This document shows positions 46,316 to 55,897 of a stretch of DNA of 64,000 nt, piece by piece. The notes under the pieces are model-generated. The model was not told the origin of the DNA. It worked only from the letters and a program-made list of their open reading frames with translations, and searched no databases. Made by a program: the position numbers and the translations under genes. The stretch's first letter is position 1. Each line of letters begins with the position of its first letter. Origin of the DNA: Streptomyces sp. CB01635 (lineage in GTDB: Bacteria; Actinomycetota; Actinomycetes; Streptomycetales; Streptomycetaceae); contig NZ_NNBL01000011.1 in assembly GCF_002803065.1 (NCBI RefSeq), positions 42,418 through 106,417 on the forward strand. Direction: 5' to 3'.

Positions 46316-46440
46316 GTGCTCCTCAGTCCTCAACTGCTCGTTTGTTCGGTTACCCCCTGTTTGCAGGGTCAGGCTCGATCGGACGTCTCTTCGTCCGTGC
46401 CCTCACCGGACGTGGAAACCGGGAAGAAGGGTTGCACAAC

Positions 46441-46479
46441 GCGCTGTGCCCGCCGCGATGGTCGCGACGGGCACAGCGC
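46441..46479 (-). terminator. Terminator after the serine protease gene
   Basis: GCGCTGTGCCCG pairs perfectly with CGGGCACAGCGC. Inside, CGCGA pairs with TCGCG around a 3-base loop, giving a 17-bp stem with one mismatch. It lies 41 bp after the protease stop. Confidence 0.75.
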
Positions 46480-46519
46480 GTGCTGACGAGAGCCGATCGT
46501 CCGGCTCTCACCTGCGGGT

Positions 46520-48253
46520 TTATCCGAAGACGTTGTACTGCGTGTAGCCGGTCCCGATCTTGATGCGTGTGGCAAAGATCTCCGAGGAGGCGGTCCCTGT
46601 GCCCGGGTACAGATAGAGCGTGCCGCCGGGCGTGCGGGCCACGTAGTCGGCCTTGCCGTCGCCGGTCACGTCACCCGGCGCCGCGAACGCGTTGTACCCG
46701 TCCCAGGTGCGCACCTGCACGCCGGTCTCGAAGGGCGCGGACGCCTTGCCGGTGCCCTTGAGGAGGTACAGCTTGCCGCCGCTGCCGCGGGCGATCAGGT
46801 CGCTCCTGCCGTCACCGGTGAAGTCGCCCTTGCCGCGCAGGGAGTTGAAGACCTGGTAGCCGCTGCCGACGGTGGTGCGGGTGCCGTACGTCCCGTCGCC
46901 CTTGCCGGGGTACAGGTAGAGCGTGCCGCCGGAGGTCGCCGAAAGCAGGTCGGGGAACCGGTCGCCGGTGACATCACCGGGCACCACGATGAACTTCCGT
47001 GTCGCCCAGTCGCTCGCGATCTTCGTGTCCGTGTACGTCGAGCTGGACGCGGACCGGTGGCGCCAGTAGACGGCCCCGTCGGACCGGCGGCGGATGATGA
47101 AGTCCTGGTACCCGTCGCGGTTCATGTCGGCCTGGAGGACCAGGTTGTACGCGCTCCAGGACCCGGTCAGCGTCTTGCGCGTGGCGAACCCGCTGCCCGT
47201 GGACTCCTTGACGTACCCCTTGCCACCGGACGCGGCGCGGACGAAGAGGTCGGCCTTGCCGTTGCGGCTGATGTCGGTGTCGTCGATGCGCGGACGGACC
47301 TTGGACTGGTACGTGGAGACCTTGGTGAACGCCTCGTACGTGCCGGAGACGTTGCAGACCTGCTTGCCCTGGCTGATGCCCCAGGACACGATGCCGACCA
47401 CCTTGTCGCCCACGACGAGCGGGCCGCCGGAGTCACCCGGGCACGTGGTCTTGCCCGTGCTGTCGTCGCCGGTGCCGAGCTGTCCGGCGCAGATCATCTT
47501 CCCGGCCTGGAAGTACGGGTCGAGGTTCTGGGTGCAGGCGTCGTCGGAGTTCAGCGGCAGGGTGACCTTCTGCAGCTGGGACGCGATGTCGGCGGTGTCC
47601 TCGTTCGAGCTGGTGAGGCCCCAGCCGTACACGGTGGCGTTCGTGCCGGCGGCGTACAGCGCGCCGTCTCCCTCTCCGGCCAGCTCCAACGTGGTCTGGG
47701 CGACCGGCTTGGCGAGGGTGAGCAGGGCGACGTCGTTCGTGATGGCGTCGGGGTCGTAGCCGTCGCGCACCCAGCTGCGGGTGACGTCGATGTACGTGGC
47801 GCCGTTGCCGGCGACGGTGACGCTCTTGCTGGTGCCCACGGCGACTTCGCCGTACTTGCCCCAGTCCTGCCGGTTGCCGTTCTCGTCGTGCAGGCAGTGC
47901 GCGGCGGTGAGCACCTTGTTGGGCGCGACCAGGGTGCCGCCGCAGACGAAGTACGAGCCGCCGGCGGGGTCGTTGTAGACGAGCTGCACCATCCAGGAGG
48001 CGGCGCTCGTGGTGCCGCCGATGATGCGGGGCGTGACCTTCTTGTCGCCGCTCGGCGACGGGGAGGACGCCGCAGGCTCCGCGGTCTTCGCACCGGGCGG
48101 CGGCTGCACGACCCGGCCGGTGTCGGACTCCCCCGCATAAGAGGTGACGGCGAACGCGCCTCCGCCGATCAGCGCGAGCCCGGCCGCGGCGGCCGGCAGC
48201 ACCTTGCCGAGTCTTCGACGGTGCCGGCCGGAGCCGGATACAGATATGTCCAC
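46520..48253 (-). CDS. Secreted trypsin-like serine protease with C-terminal FG-GAP/VCBS repeats
   Basis: A 577-residue exported protein. The GTG follows GGGGGGA and starts an Arg-rich signal peptide (RHRRRLGKVLPAAAAGLALIGGG), possibly Tat-compatible. The S1 protease domain begins at RIIGGTTSAASWMVQL and has the triad His in LTAAHC, Asp in AITNDVALLTLAKP and Ser in CPGDSGGPLVVG. After about residue 325 come five beta-propeller-type repeats such as DMNRDGYQDFIIRRRSDG and DVTGDGKADYVARTPGG, with Ca2+-binding DxNxDG-like loops. It is probably an extracellular enzyme with a binding propeller. The combination is common in Streptomyces. Confidence 0.9.
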   Translation of the reverse strand: MDISVSGSGRHRRRLGKVLPAAAAGLALIGGGAFAVTSYAGESDTGRVVQPPPGAKTAEPAASSPSPSGDKKVTPRIIGGTTSAASWMVQLVYNDPAGGSYFVCGGTLVAPNKVLTAAHCLHDENGNRQDWGKYGEVAVGTSKSVTVAGNGATYIDVTRSWVRDGYDPDAITNDVALLTLAKPVAQTTLELAGEGDGALYAAGTNATVYGWGLTSSNEDTADIASQLQKVTLPLNSDDACTQNLDPYFQAGKMICAGQLGTGDDSTGKTTCPGDSGGPLVVGDKVVGIVSWGISQGKQVCNVSGTYEAFTKVSTYQSKVRPRIDDTDISRNGKADLFVRAASGGKGYVKESTGSGFATRKTLTGSWSAYNLVLQADMNRDGYQDFIIRRRSDGAVYWRHRSASSSTYTDTKIASDWATRKFIVVPGDVTGDRFPDLLSATSGGTLYLYPGKGDGTYGTRTTVGSGYQVFNSLRGKGDFTGDGRSDLIARGSGGKLYLLKGTGKASAPFETGVQVRTWDGYNAFAAPGDVTGDGKADYVARTPGGTLYLYPGTGTASSEIFATRIKIGTGYTQYNVFG

Positions 48254-48328
48254 GCAAGTCCCCCCAGGGAGCGATGAGTTGAACGTTGGATGAAGAGCGT
48301 GATCGTACAACCCTCCCCGAACAGCACA

Positions 48329-48368
48329 AAGGGCCGCCCCCGTCACGGATGTGACGGGGGCGGCCCTT
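48329..48368 (-). terminator. Strong terminator after rho
   Basis: A perfect 18-bp inverted repeat (AAGGGCCGCCCCCGTCAC and its complement) with a GGAT loop. On the minus strand the hairpin is followed by TGTGCTGTTC. It lies 27 bp past the rho stop and just upstream of the protease gene. Confidence 0.88.
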
Positions 48369-48395
48369 GAGCGGTGCTACCGCAGAGCGAAGCTC

Positions 48396-50432
48396 TTAGT
48401 CGTTGCCGTTGCCCGGCGTCGGCGTCGTCTTCGCGATCTGCATCAGGAACTCGGCGTTCGACTTCGTCTGCTTCATCTTGTCGAGAAGCAGCTCGATGGC
48501 CTGCTGCGAGTCGAGCGCGTGCAGCACACGGCGCAGCTTCCAGACGATCGCCAGCTCTTCCGCGTTGAGCAGGATCTCTTCCTTACGGGTGGAGGACGCG
48601 TCGACGTCCACCGCCGGGAAGATGCGCTTGTCGGAGAGCTTGCGGTCGAGCTTGAGCTCCATGTTGCCGGTGCCCTTGAACTCCTCGAAGATCACCTCGT
48701 CCATGCGCGAGCCGGTGTCGACCAGCGCCGTGGCGAGAATGGTCAGCGAGCCGCCGTCCTCGATGTTGCGCGCCGCACCGAAGAAGCGCTTCGGCGGGTA
48801 GAGCGCGGTCGAGTCGACACCACCGGACAGGATGCGGCCGGAGGCCGGCGCCGCCAGGTTGTAGGCACGGCCCAGACGCGTGATCGAGTCGAGCAGGACG
48901 ACCACGTCGTGACCGAGCTCCACGAGACGCTTGGCGCGCTCGATGGCGAGCTCGGCGACCGTGGTGTGGTCCTCGGCCGGGCGGTCGAAGGTCGAGGAGA
49001 TGACCTCGCCCTTCACCGACCGCTGCATGTCGGTGACCTCTTCCGGACGCTCGTCGACCAGGACGACCATCAGGTGGCACTCGGGGCTGTTGACGGTGAT
49101 CGCGTTGGCGACCGCCTGCAGGATCATGGTCTTGCCGGTCTTCGGCGGGGCCACGATCAGGCCTCGCTGGCCCTTACCGATCGGCGACACGAGGTCGATG
49201 ATGCGGGTGGTCAGGATGCCCGGGTCGGTCTCCAGACGGAGCCGGTCCTGCGGGTAGAGCGGCGTCAGCTTGTTGAACTCCGGCCGCCCGCGCCCGGATT
49301 CGGCCGCCATGCCGTTCGCCGAGTCGAGGCGGACGAGCGCGTTGAACTTCTCGCGGCGCTCGCCGTCCTTGGGCTGGCGGACCGCGCCGGTGACGTGGTC
49401 ACCCTTGCGCAGGCCGTTCTTGCGGACCTGGGCGAGCGACACGTACACGTCGTTCGGACCGGGCAGGTAGCCGGAGGTCCGGATGAACGCGTAGTTGTCG
49501 AGGATGTCCAGGATGCCCGCGACGGGGATCAGGACGTCGTCCTCGGAGACCTGCACCTCGTTGCCGAAGCCGGCCTCGTCGCGGCCACGACGGCCACGGC
49601 GGTCGCGGTAGCGGCCACGGCGTCCGCGGCGGCCACCCTCATCGTCGAAGCCGTCGTCCTGCGGGCCGTTGTCACGCTGACGGTCCTGGCGCCCGCCGCC
49701 CTGCGGCTGACGGTTGCCCCCGCCCTGCTCCTTGCCCTGCTCGTCGCCCTTGCCACGGCGGTCGCCGCGGTCACGGCCACCGCGCTCACCGCGGTCGCCG
49801 CCACGGTCACCGCGGTCGCCGCCGCGGTCACGACGGTCACGGCGCTCGCGACGGCCCTCGGCGCCGTTGTCACCGGCATCGCCCTTGGCCTCGCCCTGGG
49901 CGTCCGTCTTGGTCTCGGTCTTCGCCTCGGCCGTGACGGTCTCGGGGCTGCCGGCCTCGGAGGTGGCACGGCGGCGGCGGCGCTCGCCGCCCTTTTCGTC
50001 GCTCGCCGGCTGACCGGGGATGTCGATCTGCTGCTGAGCGGCGGCCTTCGCGGCCTTGGCGTCTTCGGCCTTGGCCGCCTTGGCGGGGGCCTCGGTGCCG
50101 TTCGCCGCGGCCTCGTCGCCGGTGCGCGCCTTGGAGGTGGCGCGGCGCTTCGGCTTGGTCTCGGTGGTGTCGGCGCTCTTCGCGGGAGCGCCTCCCCCGG
50201 CCTGCGCCTCCTTGATGACCTCGATCAGCTGGCTCTTGCGCATACGCGCGGTGCCCCTGATACCGAGGCCCGATGCGACCTGCTGGAGCTCGGCCAGCAC
50301 CATGCCCTCGAGGCCGGTACCGCGGCGCCGCCGGGAGCCCGCAGCGCCGGCAGCAGGCGCATCCGCATCGGCGGAGGGCGCAACAGCGGAGCTGTCGGCG
50401 CTCACGCCCATCAGATCGGTGGTGTCGCTCAC
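48396..50432 (-). CDS. rho: Transcription termination factor Rho (actinobacterial long form)
   Basis: A 678-residue hexameric RNA helicase that ends transcription. The core is typical: the RNA-binding domain (EDDVLIPVAGILDILDNYAFIRTSGYLPGPNDVYV), Walker A APPKTGKTM, Walker B VVVLLDSITRLGRAYN and the R-loop TALVDTGSRMDEVI. Before it is an insertion of about 230 residues: an Ala/Lys/Glu part, then Arg/Asp/Gly repeats (RGGDRGDRGG) to about residue 290. This is the N-terminal insertion seen in actinobacterial Rho, able to bind RNA and alter termination efficiency. The GTG has GGAAGGA seven bases upstream. A leader of about 300 nt precedes it. Confidence 0.96.
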   Translation of the reverse strand: MSDTTDLMGVSADSSAVAPSADADAPAAGAAGSRRRRGTGLEGMVLAELQQVASGLGIRGTARMRKSQLIEVIKEAQAGGGAPAKSADTTETKPKRRATSKARTGDEAAANGTEAPAKAAKAEDAKAAKAAAQQQIDIPGQPASDEKGGERRRRRATSEAGSPETVTAEAKTETKTDAQGEAKGDAGDNGAEGRRERRDRRDRGGDRGDRGGDRGERGGRDRGDRRGKGDEQGKEQGGGNRQPQGGGRQDRQRDNGPQDDGFDDEGGRRGRRGRYRDRRGRRGRDEAGFGNEVQVSEDDVLIPVAGILDILDNYAFIRTSGYLPGPNDVYVSLAQVRKNGLRKGDHVTGAVRQPKDGERREKFNALVRLDSANGMAAESGRGRPEFNKLTPLYPQDRLRLETDPGILTTRIIDLVSPIGKGQRGLIVAPPKTGKTMILQAVANAITVNSPECHLMVVLVDERPEEVTDMQRSVKGEVISSTFDRPAEDHTTVAELAIERAKRLVELGHDVVVLLDSITRLGRAYNLAAPASGRILSGGVDSTALYPPKRFFGAARNIEDGGSLTILATALVDTGSRMDEVIFEEFKGTGNMELKLDRKLSDKRIFPAVDVDASSTRKEEILLNAEELAIVWKLRRVLHALDSQQAIELLLDKMKQTKSNAEFLMQIAKTTPTPGNGND

Positions 50433-50611
50433 GAAGGGTCCTTCCCTGGAGCGGACGTCGGCCTGTCTGGCTCGGCGACCGGTTGTGCTGTCCGGCGGTG
50501 GTCCTGTCGGTATGGACCGTGCCGGGGCGGTGGTCCGCCAATGCGGCGGAAGAATTCATTAGGTGGCGGCGAGTCCCGAAGCCGCGGGTTCCACTGGAAT
50601 GTCCGTGTCAC
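50429..50611 (-). other. Leader ORF (60 codons) in the rho 5' region, overlapping the rho start
   Basis: Within the 379-bp gap between rho and thrB, a GTG-started frame encodes 60 residues (MTRTFQWNPRLRD...) and stops at TGA overlapping the rho GTG as GTGA. The composition (Pro/Arg-rich) is not like a known protein. It could couple translation through the leader to rho. The rest of the gap, 50612-50811, holds a relatively AT-rich promoter-like stretch (GAATATTTGTTGG, GTGTTAACC at about 50755-50785) and no gene. The leader ORF may be chance. Confidence 0.35.
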
Positions 50612-50811
50612 CCGGCTCGATCACACCGGTTCCGGAGCATGCTCGAAACGGCTCAGCGCACGGCACCGAGCAATTTGCGGGGCTCCTGGAAGAATGGTTG
50701 TCCCGGAGGGGGACACACAGCACCTCGCCATGGTGGGGTCGGGTGCAGACTTGAGGTTAACACTACCGGATCCAACAAATATTCCCCCTCTCGAATTCCG
50801 GCAACCGGGTG

Positions 50812-51729
50812 TCAGTGAGCAAGCGGCAGCACGCTCGCTCCGTCGACATCGAGGTCGAGGCGGTTGGCCGCCCATCCCTCACCGGCCAGCCGGGCGACCT
50901 TGTCGGCCGCTTCCTTCTCCACAAGGGCGAGGACCGTGGGGCCCGCCCCTGAGATCACCGCGGGTACGCCGTCGGCCCGCAGCCGCTCCACAAGTGCGAG
51001 GCTCTCCGGCATCGCGGGAGCCCGGTACTCCTGGTGGAGCCGGTCCTCGGTGGCGGGCAGCAGCAGCTCGGGGCGCCTCGTGAGGGCCTCTACGAGCAGG
51101 GCCGCTCGGCCCGCGTTCACCGCGGCGTCCACATGGGGGACGCTGCGCGGCAGGAGACCGCGTGCGGTCTCGGTGAGTACCGGCTTTCCCGGTACGAAAA
51201 CCACCGGAACGATGGAACCAGCGGGGTCCATCCTGATCGCCCGGGCCGCGCCGCCGTCCATCCAGGAGAGCGTGAAGCCGCCGAGCAGGCAGGCCGCGAC
51301 GTTGTCCGGGTGCCCCTCGATCTCGGTCGCGAGCTCAAGAAGGGCCGCGTCGTCGAGCCGGGCGTCGCCGCCTATCGTCACGGCGCGCGCGGCGACGATG
51401 CCGGCGCAGATGGCGGCCGACGAGGAGCCGAGGCCGCGGCCGTGCGGGATCCGGTTGGCGCAGACGACCTCGAGGCCGCGCGGCTGTCCGCCGAGCAGGT
51501 CGAAGGCGGTGCGCAGGGAACGTACGAGCAGATGGGACTCGTCGCGCGGGAGGGTGTCGGAGCCCTCACCTGCGATGTCGATGTTCAGGCCGGAGTCGGC
51601 GACCCGGACGACCACGTCGTCGTAGAGACCCAGCGACAGCCCGAAAGCATCGAAGCCCGGGCCGAGGTTGGCGCTGGAGGCGGGGACGCGCACCCTGACG
51701 GCGGCGGCGCGGAAGGCGGGACCGGCCAT
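50812..51729 (-). CDS. thrB: Homoserine kinase
   Basis: A 305-residue GHMP kinase that phosphorylates homoserine. The ATP-binding motif is RIPHGRGLGSSSAAICAGIVAA. VRVPASSANLGPGFDAFGLSLGLYDDV is the family N-terminus. The C-terminal GHMP motif is AVISGAGPTVLAL. It is the third step of the threonine branch after hom and thrC in the same orientation, but 272 bp from thrC, so it may have its own promoter. Confidence 0.95.
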   Translation of the reverse strand: MAGPAFRAAAVRVRVPASSANLGPGFDAFGLSLGLYDDVVVRVADSGLNIDIAGEGSDTLPRDESHLLVRSLRTAFDLLGGQPRGLEVVCANRIPHGRGLGSSSAAICAGIVAARAVTIGGDARLDDAALLELATEIEGHPDNVAACLLGGFTLSWMDGGAARAIRMDPAGSIVPVVFVPGKPVLTETARGLLPRSVPHVDAAVNAGRAALLVEALTRRPELLLPATEDRLHQEYRAPAMPESLALVERLRADGVPAVISGAGPTVLALVEKEAADKVARLAGEGWAANRLDLDVDGASVLPLAH

Positions 51730-52001
51730 CGCTCGATGACACTCCTTGAGCTGCGGTTCTTGCGTGATGAACGAGGTGACTGCGGTAGAGATCCGATGAT
51801 TGCTGCCCGTGTGAGAACCCGAAGGCCGCGAGGGCTACGACAACGCCTGCGGCACCGCGGCATATGCATGTGCGGCGGGGTGGGTTCGGTACAGCCTATC
51901 GAAGGAAGGTTCTGTGGCGACATAGGGCGCACAGGAGGCGCACGATGCGTGTCGCAAGCCCCCTGTGCACCCCCTGTGTGGAGTTGACCGGCCCTGTCCG
52001 G

Positions 52002-53060
52002 TTACGCCAGGCCGAGGCGCTCGGCCGCGGTGGCCGCGTCGACCGGGACGGTGACGGGCTGCGGGGCGCCCGCGACGGCCCAGTCGGGGTCCTTGAGTCC
52101 GTTGCCCGTGACGGTGCAGACGATCTTCTGCCCCTTGTCGACCTTGCCCTGCTCGGCGGCCTTGAGCAGACCGGCGACGGAGGCGGCCGACGCGGGCTCC
52201 ACGAAAACACCCTCCTGGGACGCCAACAGCTTGTAGGCGCGCAGGATTTCACGGTCCGTCACTTCGTCGATGAAGCCACCGGACTCGTCACGGGCGGCCA
52301 GCGCGAAGTCCCAGGACGCGGGGTTGCCGATGCGAATCGCGGTGGCGATCGTCGACGGGTCCTTGACGATCTCGCCGCGCACGATGGGCGCGGAACCGGA
52401 CGCCTGGAAGCCCCACATGCGCGGGGTGTGCGTGGCGATGCCGTCCGCCGCGTACTCCTTGTAGCCCTTCCAGTAGGCCGTGATGTTGCCGGCGTTGCCG
52501 ACGGGAAGGACGTGGATGTCGGGCGCGTCGCCGAGCGCGTCGACGATCTCGAACGAGGCGGTCTTCTGGCCCTCGATACGGAACGGGTTGACCGAATTGA
52601 CCAGCGCCACCGGGTAGTTCTCGGAGAGGGCGCGGGCCAGGTTCAGGCAGTCGTCGAAGTTGCCGTCGACCTGGAGGATCTTCGAGCCGTAGACCAGCGC
52701 CTGGCCCATCTTGCCGAGCGCGATCTTGCCCTGCGGGACGAGCACGGCGCAGACCATGCCGGCGCGCACGGCGTAGGCCGCGGCCGAGGCGGACGTGTTG
52801 CCGGTGGACGCGCAGATGACGGCCTGCGCGCCCTCCTCCTTGGCCTTCGTGATCGCCATCGTCATGCCGCGGTCCTTGAAGGACCCGGTCGGGTTGGCGC
52901 CCTCGACCTTGAGGTGGACCTCGCAGCCCGTGCGCTCGGAGAGCACCTGGGCGGGCACGAGCGGCGTGCCGCCCTCGCGCAGCGTGACGACCGGCGTGGT
53001 GTCGGACACCGGAAGCCGGTCGCGGTACTCCTCGATGATTCCGCGCCACTGGTGGGTCAT
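52002..53060 (-). CDS. thrC: Threonine synthase
   Basis: A 352-residue PLP enzyme converting O-phosphohomoserine to threonine. The cofactor Lys is in NPTGSFKDRGMTMAITKA, and the phosphate-binding loop is LPVGNAGNITAYWKGY. It is the short (class II) type common in actinobacteria. It starts six bases after hom, clearly co-transcribed. Confidence 0.95.
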   Translation of the reverse strand: MTHQWRGIIEEYRDRLPVSDTTPVVTLREGGTPLVPAQVLSERTGCEVHLKVEGANPTGSFKDRGMTMAITKAKEEGAQAVICASTGNTSASAAAYAVRAGMVCAVLVPQGKIALGKMGQALVYGSKILQVDGNFDDCLNLARALSENYPVALVNSVNPFRIEGQKTASFEIVDALGDAPDIHVLPVGNAGNITAYWKGYKEYAADGIATHTPRMWGFQASGSAPIVRGEIVKDPSTIATAIRIGNPASWDFALAARDESGGFIDEVTDREILRAYKLLASQEGVFVEPASAASVAGLLKAAEQGKVDKGQKIVCTVTGNGLKDPDWAVAGAPQPVTVPVDAATAAERLGLA

Positions 53061-53066
53061 TGCTCG

Positions 53067-54359
53067 TTACTCCCCTTCAACACGCATGATGCTGGCGACA
53101 CCACGCACGGTGTCGAGCTTGCGCAGCGCGTCGACGGTCCCGGTGAGGGCCGCGTCCGCCGCACGGTGGGTGACCACGACGAGGGAGGCCTCGCCGTCCT
53201 TGCCCGATTGGCGCACCGTGTCAATGGATACGCCGTGCTCGGCGAAGACCGTCGCGACCTGGGCGAGAACGCCCGGCTTGTCGGCCACGTCGAGGCTGAT
53301 GTGGTAGCGCGTCACGACCTCGCCCATGGGCGAGACGGGCAGCTGGGTGTAGGCGGAGTCACCGGGTCCGGTGGCCTCGCCGAGCTTGTTGCGGCACACG
53401 GCCACGAGGTCGCCGAGCACGGCCGACGCGGTGGGCGCGCCGCCGGCTCCGGGCCCGTAGAACATGAGCTGGCCGGCGGCCTCGGCCTCGACGAACACGG
53501 CGTTGTACGCACCGCGCACGGAGGCGAGGGGGTGGTCGAGCGGGATCATCGCGGGGTGCACGCGCGCGGTGACGGACCCGCCGTGCGCCGCCCGCTCACA
53601 GATCGCGAGCAGCTTGATGGTGCAGCCCATCTCCTTCGCGGAAGCAAAGTCGGCTGCGGTCACCTCGGTCATGCCCTCGCGGTACACGTCGTCGAGACGG
53701 ACGCGGGTGTGGAAGGAGATCCCGGCGAGGATGGCGGCCTTGGCGGCGGCGTCGAAGCCCTCGACGTCGGCGGTCGGGTCGGCCTCGGCGTAGCCGAGCG
53801 CGGTGGCCTCGTCGAGGGCCTCCTGGTAGCCGGCGCCCGTCGAGTCCATCTTGTCGAGGATGAAGTTCGTGGTGCCGTTGACGATGCCCATCACGCGGTT
53901 GATCTTGTCGCCGGCGAGGGACTCGCGCAGCGGCCTGATCAGCGGGATCGCACCGGCGACGGCGGCCTCGTAGTAGAGGTCCTTGCCGTGCTCCTCGGCG
54001 GCGGCGTGCAGCGCGGCGCCGTCCTGGGCGATGAGCGCCTTGTTGGCGGAGACGACGGAGGCGCCGTGCTCGAACGCCGTCATGATGAGGCCGCGGGCAG
54101 GCTCGATGCCTCCGATGACCTCGACGACGACGTCGATGTCGCCCCGTTTGACCAGCGCGGTCGCGTCCGTCGTCACGAGCGAGGGGTCGATGCCCTCGCG
54201 CACCTTCGACGGACGCCGGACGGCGACCCCGGCCAGTTCCACGGGGGCGCCGATCCGGGCCGCGAGGTCGTCGGCGTGCGTCGTCATGATGCGCGCCACC
54301 TCTGAGCCGACTACCCCACAGCCAAGGAGCGCCACCTTCAGCGGACGCGTACGCATCAT
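53067..54359 (-). CDS. hom: Homoserine dehydrogenase
   Basis: A 430-residue monofunctional enzyme reducing aspartate semialdehyde to homoserine. The NAD(P)-binding motif is LLGCGVVGSEVARI. GIVNGTTNFILDKM and the catalytic Lys/Asp region (YAEADPTADVEGFDAAAKAAILA) follow. A C-terminal ACT domain (YHISLDVADKPGVLAQVATVFAEHGVSI) is where threonine feedback inhibition acts. Two ATG codons stand in tandem at the start and either may be used. It is often labelled thrA in Streptomyces. Confidence 0.95.
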   Translation of the reverse strand: MMRTRPLKVALLGCGVVGSEVARIMTTHADDLAARIGAPVELAGVAVRRPSKVREGIDPSLVTTDATALVKRGDIDVVVEVIGGIEPARGLIMTAFEHGASVVSANKALIAQDGAALHAAAEEHGKDLYYEAAVAGAIPLIRPLRESLAGDKINRVMGIVNGTTNFILDKMDSTGAGYQEALDEATALGYAEADPTADVEGFDAAAKAAILAGISFHTRVRLDDVYREGMTEVTAADFASAKEMGCTIKLLAICERAAHGGSVTARVHPAMIPLDHPLASVRGAYNAVFVEAEAAGQLMFYGPGAGGAPTASAVLGDLVAVCRNKLGEATGPGDSAYTQLPVSPMGEVVTRYHISLDVADKPGVLAQVATVFAEHGVSIDTVRQSGKDGEASLVVVTHRAADAALTGTVDALRKLDTVRGVASIMRVEGE

Positions 54360-54437
54360 CGACCTACGCCTTTCATTGAACCCAGCTCAGAGAGCTCAGC
54401 CTGCTTGATACTGCTTCAGTGGACCAGTCTCACCCAC

Positions 54438-54464
54438 CGGACCGGGGTTTCTGCCCCCGGTCCG
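54438..54464 (-). terminator. Hairpin after lysA
   Basis: CGGACCGGGG and CCCCGGTCCG form a 10-bp stem with a 7-base loop. It lies 22 bp past the lysA stop and upstream of hom, so hom probably has its own promoter in 54360-54437. Confidence 0.7.
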
Positions 54465-54486
54465 AATCCTGAGACGTGTATTTCAT

Positions 54487-55878
54487 TTATCCGACGTCGA
54501 GACGCAGGAGATCTTCCTCCGTCTCACGCCGGACGATCACCCGCGCCTCACCGTCGCGCACGGCGACGACGGGCGGGCGAAGTGCGTGGTTGTAGTTGCT
54601 GGCCATGGACCGGCAGTACGCACCGGTCGCCGGCACCGCGAGCAGGTCACCGGGCGCGAGGTCGGCGGGCAGGAAGGCGTCCTTGACCACGATGTCGCCA
54701 CTCTCACAGTGCTTGCCCACCACGCGGACGAGCATCGGCTCGGCGTCGGAGCGCCGCGAGACGAGGGCGACCGTGTACTCGGCGTCGTAGAGGGCGGTGC
54801 GGATGTTGTCCGACATGCCGCCGTCCACGGACACGTACGTACGGAGGGTTTCGAGCGGCTTGATGGTGCCGACCTCGTAGAGCGTGAAGGCGGTCGGGCC
54901 GACGATGGCGCGGCCCGGCTCGACGGAGATGCGCGGCGTGCGCAGACCGGCCGCCTCGCATTCGCGCGTCACGATCTCGCCGAGCGCCTTGGCGATCTCG
55001 TGCGGCTCGCTCGGGTCGTCATCGGAGGTGTACGCGATGCCGAGACCGCCGCCGAGGTCGATCTCGGGCAGCTCGACACCGTGTTCGTCGCGCACCTCGG
55101 CCAGCAGCGACACGACGCGCCGCGCGGCGACCTCGAAGCCCGCCATGTCGAAGATCTGCGAGCCGATGTGGCTGTGGATGCCGATGAGCTCGAGACCGTC
55201 GAGCTTGAGCGCACGCCGTACGGCCTCGGCGGCCTGCCCACCGGCGAGCGCGATCCCGAACTTCTGGTCCTCGTGCGCGGTGGCGATGAACTCGTGCGTG
55301 TGGGCCTCGACACCGACCGTCACGCGGATCTGCACGGGCTGGCGCTTGCCGAGCCGCTCGGCGATGTGCGACACCCGCACGATCTCCTGGAACGAGTCGA
55401 GCACGATCCGCCCGACGCCGACCTCGACGGCCCGCTCGATCTCTGCCTCGGACTTGTTGTTGCCGTGGAAGGCGATACGGGCCGGGGGCATCCCGGCGGA
55501 CAGCGCGGTGGCGAGCTCGCCACCGGAACAGACGTCCAGATTGAGCCCTTCCTCGTCCAGCCAACGCACCACGGCGCGGGAGAGGAAGGCCTTGCCGGCG
55601 TAGAAGACGTCGGCGTCGGGGCCGAAGGCATCGCGCCAGGCGCGGCAGCGGGCCCGGAAGTCGTCCTCGTCGAGGAAGTAGGCGGGGGTGCCGAACTCCT
55701 CGGCGAGCCGGGCCACTTCGATACCGCCGACGCGGACCGCGCCGTCGCCCTCACGGGTGACGGTTTGCGACCACACCTTCGGGTCGAGGGCGTTGAGATC
55801 GGCGGGCGGGGCAGCATAGTGCCCCTCGGTCAGGACATCTGCGTGGCGGGGCCCGGCGGGGTGTGCGGAACGGCTCAT
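54487..55878 (-). CDS. lysA: Diaminopimelate decarboxylase
   Basis: A 463-residue PLP enzyme making lysine from meso-diaminopimelate. The PLP Lys is in DVFYAGKAFLSRAVVRWL. HSHIGSQIFD, EPGRAIVGPTAFTLYEVGTIK and the C-terminal MASNYNHALRPP contain the other conserved active-site residues. The ATG gives the usual N-terminus MSRSAHPAGPRHADVL. It lies 19 bp after the ArgRS-like gene, so the two may be co-transcribed. The lysA, hom, thrC and thrB genes share the aspartate pathway. Confidence 0.95.
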   Translation of the reverse strand: MSRSAHPAGPRHADVLTEGHYAAPPADLNALDPKVWSQTVTREGDGAVRVGGIEVARLAEEFGTPAYFLDEDDFRARCRAWRDAFGPDADVFYAGKAFLSRAVVRWLDEEGLNLDVCSGGELATALSAGMPPARIAFHGNNKSEAEIERAVEVGVGRIVLDSFQEIVRVSHIAERLGKRQPVQIRVTVGVEAHTHEFIATAHEDQKFGIALAGGQAAEAVRRALKLDGLELIGIHSHIGSQIFDMAGFEVAARRVVSLLAEVRDEHGVELPEIDLGGGLGIAYTSDDDPSEPHEIAKALGEIVTRECEAAGLRTPRISVEPGRAIVGPTAFTLYEVGTIKPLETLRTYVSVDGGMSDNIRTALYDAEYTVALVSRRSDAEPMLVRVVGKHCESGDIVVKDAFLPADLAPGDLLAVPATGAYCRSMASNYNHALRPPVVAVRDGEARVIVRRETEEDLLRLDVG

Positions 55879-55897
55879 GACTGTCTTCTGCGCTCTC

